DNA of 14,881 bases from JASFEQ01 sp050124735 (GTDB lineage Bacteria > Desulfobacterota > DSM-4660 > Desulfatiglandales > HGW-15): NCBI GenBank assembly GCA_050124735.1, contig JASFEQ010000064.1, forward strand, positions 1 through 14,881, in the 5' to 3' direction. The position numbers and the translations under genes were made by a program. Shown here piece by piece: positions 1 through 5,951 of the stretch. The notes beneath the pieces are model-generated. The model was given only the letters and a program-made list of their open reading frames with translations, was not told the DNA's origin and ran no database searches. How positions within the stretch are numbered: position 1 is the first letter of the stretch; each line of letters opens with the position of its first letter.

Positions 1-50
1 ATTTGTGCAAGTCCTCGTTAAGTTGACTATTTCTCTTAGAAAACTAATCC

Positions 51-386
51 TCATGGACAAAGAAGCACCTTATCCCCAAAGCGCTCGGATAAGGAAAAAG
101 AGAGCGCCTCCACCGCTTTCTGGTCAGAGAACTCCACCATGAGTTCTCCCTCTTCGCCCACCACCAAATGCCCATGTTTCTCCACCACTTCTTCCACATC
201 TGATGGTTCCACTGTCCACCAATCACGCGTGCGCATGAGCAGCTCCCTGCCCTTCAATCGTCTAGGCGTAACCAGATCGATGCTACGAAACCAAGCCGCC
301 CATCCAATTTCTGCTGGCGACCTTAGGACCGGGCTCACCGGATCATGATATATCCGGCACCGACCAAATAGTCTCAACCTGATCAC
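51..386 (-). CDS. hypothetical protein, downstream member of a two-gene pair
   Basis: I do not recognise a family in this 111-residue protein. It is rich in Arg, Glu and Trp, with no evident signal peptide, membrane segment or Cys cluster. The N-terminal half is basic (MIRLRLFGRCRIYHD) and the middle is acidic and probably helical (EPSDVEEVVEKHG). It starts with GTG at 386-384, which overlaps the stop of the upstream gene as GTGA. A very strong ribosome site, AAGGAGGT at 400-393, lies inside the upstream gene 6 bases before this GTG. That site and the overlap are the main evidence that the ORF is real and translationally coupled to its partner. Function unknown. Confidence 0.6.
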   Translation of the reverse strand: MIRLRLFGRCRIYHDPVSPVLRSPAEIGWAAWFRSIDLVTPRRLKGRELLMRTRDWWTVEPSDVEEVVEKHGHLVVGEEGELMVEFSDQKAVEALSFSLSERFGDKVLLCP

Positions 387-721
387 CGCAGGACCTCCTT
401 GAGTACAATTTCGATCTTTTCTTCTTTAGGCAAGGTCTCATGTGGAACCTCTACACCATCCAAGTTCATAGCCCACGACAAGCAATGGGCGTATATACAA
501 GCCGCCTGCTCCTCTCCCACCTCGATACCCAATCTGGACGCCTTTACCCAGCAGCGCTCGAGATAGTGACGGGCCTTGTCACGCCACCGCCTCAGTCTGG
601 GATCAAAGGGAGATATACTCAAGCGCTTTAGTAGATCTCCTTGGACCATCTCTATGCGCCCGAACGCGCGCCGCATCATCCGCACAGAAGGGTCAACTCC
701 CCAGTCATCTGCAACACCCAT
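383..721 (-). CDS. hypothetical protein, upstream member of a two-gene pair
   Basis: This 112-residue protein is of no family I recognise. It looks soluble, mixed-charge and mostly helical. Visible stretches include a basic segment around residues 42-60 (RLRRWRDKARHYLERC) and a segment with two Cys-containing helices (residues 61-85). The ATG at 721-719 follows AGGAG at a normal distance, which supports this start. The last codons contain the strong ribosome site of the next gene, and the two genes overlap by four bases, so they form a coupled pair. A decayed MFS transporter gene lies just upstream on the same strand, so the pair may once have been the tail of a longer operon. Function unknown. 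Confidence 0.6.
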   Translation of the reverse strand: MGVADDWGVDPSVRMMRRAFGRIEMVQGDLLKRLSISPFDPRLRRWRDKARHYLERCWVKASRLGIEVGEEQAACIYAHCLSWAMNLDGVEVPHETLPKEEKIEIVLKEVLR

Positions 722-761
722 CAGATCTCCTAATCCTCATAAAATCCACCAAAGATTGTCG

Positions 762-1256
762 TTAGGCTGAGCCTTTTCTTGAGAGGTCTCTTCCTCGCAA
801 GGCAAAGCCGATTGTACCCACAAGACCGCATGAAAAGGCAACCAGAAAATTCACGGCTGGACCCGTTTGCCAGAGGAAGGCACCGCCGAATGCGGCGACA
901 GAGACGATCACGTCTCGAAGGAGCTAATAGAGCCCGAACATGCCTGCTTTGCGATCTTCGGGTGCCAGATCCATGATGACGGCCTTCCGCGTGGGTTCAC
1001 CGAACTCCTTGAGGCCGCGTAAGATGAATGCGAACACGAGCCACGCAAATGACTTACAGAACAGAAGCACCAGGGGAAATAGAGTGAAGAAGAGGAAAGT
1101 TGTGGTCACAAATGGTTTCTTGGTCGTTCGATCAGCAAAATAGGCGACGGGAATATAGATGAGCATGGCGGTGAGCATGTCAATACTTGTAAGTAGACCG
1201 AATTGAACCGCGGTGACGAGGGATGAGGGTAACGCAGCCCTTCGATGCTTCGACAT
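762..1256 (-). pseudogene. truncated, amber-interrupted MFS transporter gene
   Basis: This is a remnant of a major facilitator superfamily transporter. The first readable part has hydrophobic helices, then a loop 'VAYFADRTTKKP' that resembles the MFS signature loop between helices 2 and 3, then further helices and 'RGLKEFGEPTRKAVIMDLAPEDRKAGMFGLY'. A TAG at 926-924 follows. In the same frame, past the TAG, reading continues without interruption to a TAA at 764-762 and still looks like MFS (LLRDVIVSVAAFGGAFLW, then more hydrophobic sequence). The amber therefore interrupts a formerly longer frame, probably at a Tyr position. At the 5' side the frame runs into the dispersed repeat at 1237-1304, and the N-terminal helices expected of the family are absent, as is most of the C-terminal half. 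I call it non-functional. Stop-codon readthrough is possible but unlikely given the truncation. Confidence 0.75.
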
Positions 1257-1304
1257 TGCTCAGCATCGACCGTGAGCCTGTCGAACGGCTTGTCGAATGG
1301 CAGA
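1237..1304. repeat. dispersed intergenic repeat, short copy
   Basis: This stretch starts GCCCTTCGATGCTTCGAC and ends near GTCGAATGGCAG. It is nearly identical at both ends to 3731-3834. This copy lacks about 36 internal bases found in the other (the ctgagctttgtcgaagggtcgactttgctcggga portion, in part). It consists of short interleaved TTCGA / GCTCAG / GTCGAA modules that can pair with one another. Repeats of this look are scattered between genes in many environmental bacterial genomes. It sits exactly at the broken 5' end of the MFS pseudogene. Confidence 0.75.
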
Positions 1305-1400
1305 GGGGCGTTTTCCGACAGCCTCCTTAGAATTTTACAACCTTAGGCTTGGGGAGATGCCGCCCTATTCACATTTCCCCGCCAATCTCAGAAAAAAGGC

Positions 1401-1428
1401 TTGACATTTCAGCAGGAGCGCGTAACTT
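1401..1428 (+). promoter_or_regulatory. putative promoter of the marR gene
   Basis: A perfect -35 box TTGACA (1401-1406) is followed 16 bases later by a weak -10 TAACTT (1423-1428). Transcription would begin close to 1435, only a few bases before the chosen ATG at 1439. The message could then be leaderless or nearly so, which would fit the lack of a well-placed Shine-Dalgarno (the AGGAG at 1414-1418 is 20 bases away). The -10 overlaps a dyad suited to autoregulation. Moderate to low confidence because of the poor -10. Confidence 0.4.
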
Positions 1429-1436
1429 AGTTAACA
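1423..1436. promoter_or_regulatory. putative MarR operator at the marR promoter
   Basis: TAACTTAGTTA (1423-1433) is a perfect odd-centred dyad (TAACT-T-AGTTA) that overlaps the GTTAACA at 1430-1436. It lies on the presumed -10 and start of transcription of marR. The same GTTAACA string recurs inside a second dyad at 1930-1944 before the dsrE2-like gene. MarR proteins typically bind AT-rich palindromes at their own promoters, so autoregulation is a reasonable inference. No binding data are available. Confidence 0.4.
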
Positions 1437-1438
1437 CT

Positions 1439-1918
1439 ATGAACTATTCTCACGCCAAAACCCCTGATAACCTGTTGACCTATCAATCTCGGAGACTGCA
1501 GGACCTGATACATGAAATACTCCAGTGCTGCCAGGAGAGGATGCTATTTGAATCACACAAGTTCGGTCTTCCCCAGGCAGAGTTGAAGTGCTTGATGCTA
1601 TTTGACATGGAAAGATATTTGACAGTGAAGAATATTGCCCAAAAAATGGAAGTGGCGAAAAGCCGTGTCACTAAAATCATGGATGGATTGACCAAAAAAC
1701 GCCTGATCCAGACTACTGAAGATCCCAACGATGGGAGAGTCAAACTGCTTAGCCTTACGCCGGCAGGTCAAAAGAAGTTGAAGGAGATCGACACCTTTAC
1801 AAGACAAATCCACCAAAAGATACTCTATCACATGGACTTAGAACAGAGGAAAGCCATCCTCTCCTCCTTAGAATTGCTCAGGTCATCCATGGAGGCTGTC
1901 AAAGCACAGTTGAAATGA
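1439..1918 (+). CDS. MarR family transcriptional regulator
   Basis: A 159-residue winged helix-turn-helix regulator of normal MarR length. Residues 12-45 form the N-terminal dimerisation helices. Residues 61-85 (LTVKNIAQKMEVAKSRVTKIMDGL) carry the helix-turn-helix. Residues 91-107 (with DPNDGRVKLLSLT) form the wing with the usual D-x-R arrangement, and the remainder is the C-terminal dimer helix. A longer reading from 1349 adds about 30 residues that do not look like the family, so I prefer the ATG at 1439, although its ribosome site is poor. The next gene, on the same strand, encodes a DsrE2-like sulfur protein 144 bases downstream. Matching GTTAAC dyads before both genes suggest this protein represses both. 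The ligand is unknown. Two adjacent Cys (residues 30-31) could in principle sense oxidants, but that is speculation. Confidence 0.9.
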   Translation: MNYSHAKTPDNLLTYQSRRLQDLIHEILQCCQERMLFESHKFGLPQAELKCLMLFDMERYLTVKNIAQKMEVAKSRVTKIMDGLTKKRLIQTTEDPNDGRVKLLSLTPAGQKKLKEIDTFTRQIHQKILYHMDLEQRKAILSSLELLRSSMEAVKAQLK

Positions 1919-1929
1919 GCCGCAAAGTA

Positions 1930-1944
1930 GTTAATAAGGTTAAC
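1930..1944. promoter_or_regulatory. putative operator before the dsrE2-like gene
   Basis: GTTAATAAGGTTAAC is an inverted repeat with 5-bp arms (GTTAA, TTAAC) around TAAGG. It shares GTTAACA with the dyad at the marR promoter. It lies just after the marR stop and about 120 bases before the dsrE2-like start, where an operator for a separate promoter would be expected. I could not find a convincing -10/-35 pair next to it. Confidence 0.35.
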
Positions 1945-1993
1945 AAATTTGCCCAAATGGGCTCTCATTGTGACATTAAGTTATAGGGTAGCC

Positions 1994-2012
1994 CTCCAAT
2001 TTCTTATTGGAG
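1994..2012 (+). other. small hairpin in the dsrE2 leader
   Basis: CTCCAAT and ATTGGAG form a perfect 7-bp stem around TTCTT, about 50 bases before the start codon. There is no U-run after it, so it is not an intrinsic terminator. The right arm is followed by GAGGAGGG, which could pair with the CCCTCC at the left arm as an alternative. It may be a leader or mRNA-stability structure, or chance. Confidence 0.25.
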
Positions 2013-2062
2013 AGGAGGGTTGGGTGAAATCACAAAATCATTTTGATAAGGAGGAACATTCA

Positions 2063-2626
2063 ATGAACGAAGAATTAGATGCCCAGATTGAAAAAAAGGT
2101 CAAAGAGATCTTGGATCGAGAACTGGAAAACCGAGTCACTGAGGCACTTCAGCAGAAGGGCGGCGAGGACAGGGCTGCCATTATCGCCTCAAAAGGGACT
2201 CTTGACATGGCCTATCCCCCGCTTATTCTGGCCAGCACGGCTGCGGCCATGGATATGGACACGGCCATCTTTTTTACCTTCTACGGCCTAGACATCATTA
2301 ACAAGAAGAAAAATGCCAGTTTAAAAGTGCCTCCCCTGGCAAATCCAGCCATGCCTGTGCCCATGCCCAATATCATAGGTGCCCTGCCCGGCATGACGGC
2401 CATGGCCACATGGATGATGAAAAAGTGGATGGGAGACCAGAACGTCCCCTCCATCACTGAGTTACTAGAGGCGTGCGTGGAAGGCGGGGTAAAACTCATT
2501 GGTTGTCAAATGACCATGGATGTGATGGGTGTACCCCGTGAGGACTTGATCGATGAAATCGAGGTGGGAGGAGCTGCCACCTTCCTGGAGTTTGCCTCTC
2601 GGGCCAACCTCACCCTCTTCATTTGA
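2063..2626 (+). CDS. DsrE2-like (DsrE/DsrF/DrsH-like family) sulfur-trafficking protein
   Basis: A 187-residue protein. Residues 1-32 are a charged, probably coiled-coil helix. From about residue 38 it follows the DsrE2-type fold: 'AIIASKGTLDMAYPPLILASTAAAM', a second hydrophobic stretch 'AIFFTFYGLDII', a Met/Pro-rich middle with 'PNIIGALPGMTAMATWMMKKWM', and the hallmark 'ACVEGGVKLIGCQMTMDVMG', with Cys138 and Cys148. The end is 'VGGAATFLEFASRANLTLFI'. In studied members the conserved Cys carries sulfane sulfur or thiosulfate for exchange with TusA- or rhodanese-type partners; the hydrophobic stretches suggest membrane association. The ATG at 2063 has AAGGAGG nearby; a longer reading from 1949 adds a stretch unlike the family. 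No tusA or rhodanese gene is adjacent in this window. The physiological partner is unknown. Confidence 0.85.
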   Translation: MNEELDAQIEKKVKEILDRELENRVTEALQQKGGEDRAAIIASKGTLDMAYPPLILASTAAAMDMDTAIFFTFYGLDIINKKKNASLKVPPLANPAMPVPMPNIIGALPGMTAMATWMMKKWMGDQNVPSITELLEACVEGGVKLIGCQMTMDVMGVPREDLIDEIEVGGAATFLEFASRANLTLFI

Positions 2627-2641
2627 GACAGAAACAACATT

Positions 2642-2730
2642 GGAACGTTCGTATAATATATTAAATAAATATAGTTATAACATTTTATTGAAGTATAACA
2701 TTATTTTTATAGTTCTGTGACGAACGTTCC
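2642..2730. repeat. 89-bp AT-rich element with perfect 11-bp inverted ends
   Basis: GGAACGTTCGT (2642-2652) and ACGAACGTTCC (2720-2730) are exact reverse complements, and each contains the self-palindrome GAACGTTC. The 67-bp core is almost all A/T, in contrast to the flanking sequence. It contains a short direct repeat TATAACATT twice. No target-site duplication is evident at the edges. It lies between the convergent dsrE2-like and DUF362 genes. It could be a short non-autonomous mobile element, a paired binding site for a dimeric regulator, or a long-loop transcript end structure. It has no stem followed by a U-run as an intrinsic terminator would. Confidence 0.6.
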
Positions 2731-2772
2731 CCAAAACTCCCGGGTCATGCCCTCGGGGAATCTCTGAGTATC

Positions 2773-2800
2773 ACAGCGCTTAGCCCATAATAAGCGCTGT
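2773..2800. terminator. inverted repeat over the DUF362 stop codon
   Basis: ACAGCGCTT (2773-2781) and AAGCGCTGT (2792-2800) form a perfect 9-bp stem with a 10-base loop. The stem spans the last codons and the TAA (2782-2780) of the DUF362 gene. It could act as a transcript end or stability structure for that gene and for the facing dsrE2-like gene, but neither strand has a following T-run, so an intrinsic terminator is uncertain. Confidence 0.35.
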
Positions 2801-3673
2801 AGCAACTTCGCCACAGTATTCTTTGCTATCTGTATCCACTGGGACCAGATCGATTTCCGATACAGAGGATGCACCTAGGCCCAGTTCAACGGCCCTCACG
2901 ATCTGTCTCTGCTGGAAGATTTTTCGCTCCATAATGGCACGGTTGCTTCCCAAGACCTTCAGGAGGGCCAATCCTGCGGCGTCAATGGCCACACGGTCTG
3001 CTGAGGCAAGAAATACGTCCCCTTTCGCCCTCTTGCCTATGGCAGGACCCCCGTCCACAAAGACATCAATTCCATCCAGGACAACCAAGTCAGGGGAAAA
3101 AGGTTCATTGATTTCTGCAATCATCTCTTCCTGTTTCGGGGATCCATGTAGCTCACCCATGTATGGGAAGCCATGTCGAGACGTGGGCACGACCCCCACA
3201 TGGAGTTTCAGGGACATGGTAAAGACACCACCAAACTGATGTGTCTTTAGGCAACAGGTGGATATGAGGAACTCCGCTTCCAGGATGGGACGGGCAATCC
3301 TAAAGCCATTTGGCCAATGGGTCTCCTTTGGTTTGAACTCAACCCAGTCTCGTTCATTGAGGGTATCAAAGTCTATGATCTTCACGTCCCTCTGTTCAAG
3401 AAGGGGTATAATGCCCTTTCTTTTCATCACCTCTGAGGTGGGTGGGTAGCTTCTTTCACCTAAAGTGATGGATTTTGCCCCCATGGCCCAGACCTCATCC
3501 ACCAAAGACGTTAAAGTGTCATTGTGCGTAGAACCTGGGGTGGGGTCCGCTGTATTGAAGTTGGGTTTGATGAGTACGTTTTTCCCCCTTAATGGATGGC
3601 TATCCAGTGCCTGAAGCGTTGCTTTCACACCCTTTTTCCGATCTCCTGTTTTCACAAACGTGACCTTGCTCAA
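2780..3673 (-). CDS. DUF362 domain-containing protein
   Basis: A 297-residue protein spanning a whole DUF362 domain. Visible family marks are 'VLIKPNFN' (residues 33-40), the aspartate/glutamate-rich 'LGERSYPP' region (71-78), 'CCLKTHQFGGVFTMSLK' (140-156, with the conserved K-T-H), 'DLVVLDGIDVFVDGGP' (195-210) and 'ASADRVAIDAAG' (223-234). Many DUF362 proteins carry an added ferredoxin domain with 4Fe-4S Cys clusters. None is visible here, so this is the short form. Family members occur in anaerobes, and their biochemical role is not established to my knowledge. The start is TTG at 3673-3671, preceded at a good distance by GGGAGGA. No ATG nearby fits as well. It faces the dsrE2-like gene, so shared function is only a neighbourhood guess. 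Confidence 0.9.
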   Translation of the reverse strand: MSKVTFVKTGDRKKGVKATLQALDSHPLRGKNVLIKPNFNTADPTPGSTHNDTLTSLVDEVWAMGAKSITLGERSYPPTSEVMKRKGIIPLLEQRDVKIIDFDTLNERDWVEFKPKETHWPNGFRIARPILEAEFLISTCCLKTHQFGGVFTMSLKLHVGVVPTSRHGFPYMGELHGSPKQEEMIAEINEPFSPDLVVLDGIDVFVDGGPAIGKRAKGDVFLASADRVAIDAAGLALLKVLGSNRAIMERKIFQQRQIVRAVELGLGASSVSEIDLVPVDTDSKEYCGEVATALIMG

Positions 3674-3730
3674 CCCGGTTCCTCCCTTCTCTTATTCCAT
3701 GGAGTTATATGCCGCACTTTGGCCTGAACG

Positions 3731-3834
3731 GCCCTTCGATGCTTCGACCTTGCTCAGCATCGACCCTGAGCTTTGTCGAAGGGTCGACTTTGCTCGGGAC
3801 CGTGAGCCTGTCGAACGGCTTGTCGTATGGCAGA
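3731..3834. repeat. dispersed intergenic repeat, long copy
   Basis: Second copy of the repeat at 1237-1304. Both start GCCCTTCGATGCTTCGAC and both end with a GTGAGCCTGTCGAACGGC stretch followed by TTGTCG(a/t)ATGGCAG. This copy has about 36 extra internal bases, forming another TTCGA-type module. It fills much of the gap between the DUF362 gene and the rfb promoter. Short ORFs across it translate to the low-complexity sequences typical of such repeats and should not be taken as genes. Confidence 0.75.
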
Positions 3835-3839
3835 TGATG

Positions 3840-3857
3840 CCTTGATGGGGATCAAGG
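3840..3857 (+). other. hairpin upstream of the rfb promoter
   Basis: CCTTGAT and ATCAAGG form a perfect 7-bp stem around a GGGG loop, 14 bases before the -35 box. Downstream there is no U-run. It may be a binding site for a regulator of the rfb operon, a boundary structure of the repeat, or chance. Confidence 0.25.
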
Positions 3858-3870
3858 AACTTAAAGCTCG

Positions 3871-3900
3871 TTGACATCCCTTATGATATTTAAATATAAT
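3871..3900 (+). promoter_or_regulatory. consensus sigma70-type promoter of rfbBAC
   Basis: TTGACA (3871-3876) and TATAAT (3895-3900) both match the consensus fully, with an 18-base spacer. Initiation would fall near 3907, giving a leader of roughly 50-75 bases. The spacer and -10 contain a 12-bp palindrome, ATATTTAAATAT (3886-3897), and outer arms TTATGA (3881-3886) and TCATAA (3908-3913), so a repressor or nucleoid protein could bind over the promoter. The region is strongly AT-rich. This is the clearest promoter in the window. Confidence 0.75.
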
Positions 3901-3981
3901 TAAAAACTCATAAAAATCAATTAGTAGAAACCTATTGAAATAAAAATTCCCATTATGCCCCAATCACTTGGCCAAAAACCG

Positions 3982-5067
3982 ATGGAAATCCTGATTACTG
4001 GAGGTTGCGGATTCATAGGCTCCAATTTTGTGAGATACATCCTCGAGAAAAGGAAGGATGCTAAAGTCATTAATATTGACAAACTCACCTATGCTGGGAA
4101 CCTGGCCAATCTGACGGATGTGGATGAGAACTATCCTGAACGATATCTGTTCATAAAAGGAGATATTGCAGAGAAAGAGGTCATTCGTGATATTTTTGAG
4201 AGATTTGACATAGCCTGGGTGGTCAATTTTGCTGCCGAATCCCATGTTGACCGCAGTGTCATGGGCCCTGAGATATTCGTTCTCACCAACATCATTGGTA
4301 CTTTCAATCTCCTTGAGGCGGCAAGAACATCCTGGCCCATAGACGATCATAAAAAGCTGATTGAGAAACGTTTTCTTCATATATCCACAGACGAGGTCTA
4401 TGGGTCGTTGGGGGAAACGGGTCACTTCACCGAACAATCACCTTATGACCCATCCAGTCCCTATTCTGCCAGCAAGGCATCCTCTGATCATTTGGTTAGG
4501 GCCTATTGCCGAACCTACGGCCTGCCCGCCATGATTACCAACTGCTCCAACAACTATGGCCCCTTTCAATTTCCGGAAAAGCTGATCCCTTTGATGATTT
4601 CAAATGCTGTGAAAGGGATGGAACTTCCCATTTACGGGGACGGAGAGAACGTGAGAGACTGGCTCTATGTGGAAGATCATTGCAGGGCGCTGCTGACGGT
4701 GCTGGAACAGGGCGTCACGGGCGAGTGCTATAATATCGGTGGCAACTGTGAGAAGAGGAATAAGGATATCGTCCACCTCATATGCGACACCCTGGATAAA
4801 AAATTGGGGCTCATAAACAATCGCCCAAGAAGAGACCTTATAAGATATGTCGCTGACCGGCCAGGACACGATAGGAGATATGCCCTAAACACCGCCAAGA
4901 TTAGGAAAGAACTGCTCTGGGAGCCCAAGTTATCCTTCGAGGAGGGGATTCAACGGACCATTGATTGGTACCTTCAGAACTTCAAATGGGTGGAGGATAT
5001 CCTGGATGGGAGCTATATGGAATATTACCGGAAACAATACGGGGAGAGGCTGAATGGGACACAGTAA
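3982..5067 (+). CDS. rfbB: dTDP-glucose 4,6-dehydratase
   Basis: Converts dTDP-glucose to dTDP-4-keto-6-deoxyglucose in the cytoplasm, using tightly bound NAD. The 361-residue extended SDR shows the Rossmann signature GGCGFIGSNF (residues 7-16), 'FAAESHVDRS' (83-92), the dehydratase catalytic 'STDEVYG' (135-141) with Asp and Glu, and the YxxxK pair Tyr161/Lys165. Length matches the family. I chose the ATG at 3982 because family members begin a few residues before the glycine motif. An in-frame ATG at 3955 adds nine residues, and neither has a good ribosome site. It is the first gene of rfbBAC, 82 bases after a consensus -10, and overlaps rfbA by 14 bases. The product could feed L-rhamnose or another 6-deoxy or amino sugar made by the facing operon. 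Confidence 0.95.
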   Translation: MEILITGGCGFIGSNFVRYILEKRKDAKVINIDKLTYAGNLANLTDVDENYPERYLFIKGDIAEKEVIRDIFERFDIAWVVNFAAESHVDRSVMGPEIFVLTNIIGTFNLLEAARTSWPIDDHKKLIEKRFLHISTDEVYGSLGETGHFTEQSPYDPSSPYSASKASSDHLVRAYCRTYGLPAMITNCSNNYGPFQFPEKLIPLMISNAVKGMELPIYGDGENVRDWLYVEDHCRALLTVLEQGVTGECYNIGGNCEKRNKDIVHLICDTLDKKLGLINNRPRRDLIRYVADRPGHDRRYALNTAKIRKELLWEPKLSFEEGIQRTIDWYLQNFKWVEDILDGSYMEYYRKQYGERLNGTQ

Positions 5068-5947
5068 GAAAATCAAGGGGATCATACTGGCTGGCGGCCA
5101 TGCCACGCGACTTTATCCTGCGACAAAAACCATTTCCAAGCAAATTTTGCCCGTCTATGACAAACCTATGATCTATTATCCCCTTTCTGTCTTGATGCTG
5201 GCGGGTATTCGGGAGATTATGATCATCTCAACGCCTGCAGACCTGCCCCTATTTGAAAGACTCCTCGGCGATGGCCAACAGATTGGTCTTTCCTTCCATT
5301 ATGCGGAACAGCCAAGACCAGAGGGGTTGGCCCAGGCCTTTATTATCGCAAAGGAATTCATTGCAGATCACCACTGTTGCCTCATCCTGGGGGATAACCT
5401 CTTTTATGGCCACGACCTCGTGGGTCACGTCCAAAGAGCGGCCCAGGCCCGAGAGGGTGTTACCATTTTTGCCTACTGGGTCCATGATCCAGAAAGATAT
5501 GGGGTTGTGGTCTTCGATCGTGATGGCAGGGCGTCAGATATTGTTGAAAAGCCTAAGTCCCGTATCTCGAACTGGGCGGTGACGGGTCTCTATTTCTATG
5601 ATCATCAAGTTTCCGAGATTGCTGCCGGCCTGAAGCCCTCTGCCAGGGGGGAATATGAAATCACCGATCTTAATCGCGCCTACTTGAAAAAGGGCCAGCT
5701 GAATGTGCAGAAATTGGGCAGGGGTATTGCCTGGCTGGATACGGGAACTCACGAATCCTTAGTGCAGGCCACAAATTTTATACAGACCATTGAGCAGCGC
5801 CAGGGCCTAAAAATAGCCTGTCTAGAGGAAATCGCATACTTTATGGGCTACATTTCCAAGAAAGAGTTGGAGGCATTGGCCCTCACCATGAAAAACAGCA
5901 GCTATGGGGATTACCTGCGAAAGATCCACCAAGAAGAGGACGAATAG
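5054..5947 (+). CDS. rfbA: glucose-1-phosphate thymidylyltransferase
   Basis: Makes dTDP-glucose from dTTP and glucose 1-phosphate, the first step of dTDP-sugar synthesis. The 297-residue protein matches RmlA over its full length: the nucleotide loop at residues 10-25, 'SKQILPVYDKPMIYYPLS' (28-45), the metal-binding 'LGDNLFYGHD' (112-121), 'EKP' (165-167), 'GLYFYD', 'SARGEYEITDLN' and 'WLDTGTH' (227-233). The phosphate loop reads GGHATRLYP where common RmlA enzymes have GGSGTRLYP. The catalytic Arg and the metal Asp residues are retained, so activity is likely. The start follows GGGGAGAGG in the end of rfbB, and the 14-base overlap implies coupled translation. The C terminus is close to the usual RmlA length. 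Confidence 0.95.
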   Translation: MGHSKKIKGIILAGGHATRLYPATKTISKQILPVYDKPMIYYPLSVLMLAGIREIMIISTPADLPLFERLLGDGQQIGLSFHYAEQPRPEGLAQAFIIAKEFIADHHCCLILGDNLFYGHDLVGHVQRAAQAREGVTIFAYWVHDPERYGVVVFDRDGRASDIVEKPKSRISNWAVTGLYFYDHQVSEIAAGLKPSARGEYEITDLNRAYLKKGQLNVQKLGRGIAWLDTGTHESLVQATNFIQTIEQRQGLKIACLEEIAYFMGYISKKELEALALTMKNSSYGDYLRKIHQEEDE

Positions 5948-5951
5948 ATCA

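Noticed and set aside
1349..1438. Extended N terminus of the MarR regulator from ATG at 1349
   Set aside because: The added residues do not look like MarR, and a TTGACA box lies inside them. The ATG at 1439 fits the family better.
1949..2062. Extended N terminus of the DsrE2-like protein
   Set aside because: The added residues cover a hairpin and the leader, and the internal ATG has AAGGAGG before it.
2823..3239. 138-codon plus-strand ORF over the DUF362 gene
   Set aside because: The opposite strand encodes a full DUF362 protein with its motifs and a good ribosome site; this frame is its shadow.
3754..3963. Minus-strand ORF of 69 codons over the dispersed repeat
   Set aside because: Its C-terminal translation is the low-complexity sequence produced by the repeat itself, and it overlaps the rfb promoter and an AT-rich leader.
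3964..4437. 157-codon minus-strand ORF inside rfbB
   Set aside because: It is antisense to a clear rfbB gene with all catalytic motifs, and its own sequence resembles no family.
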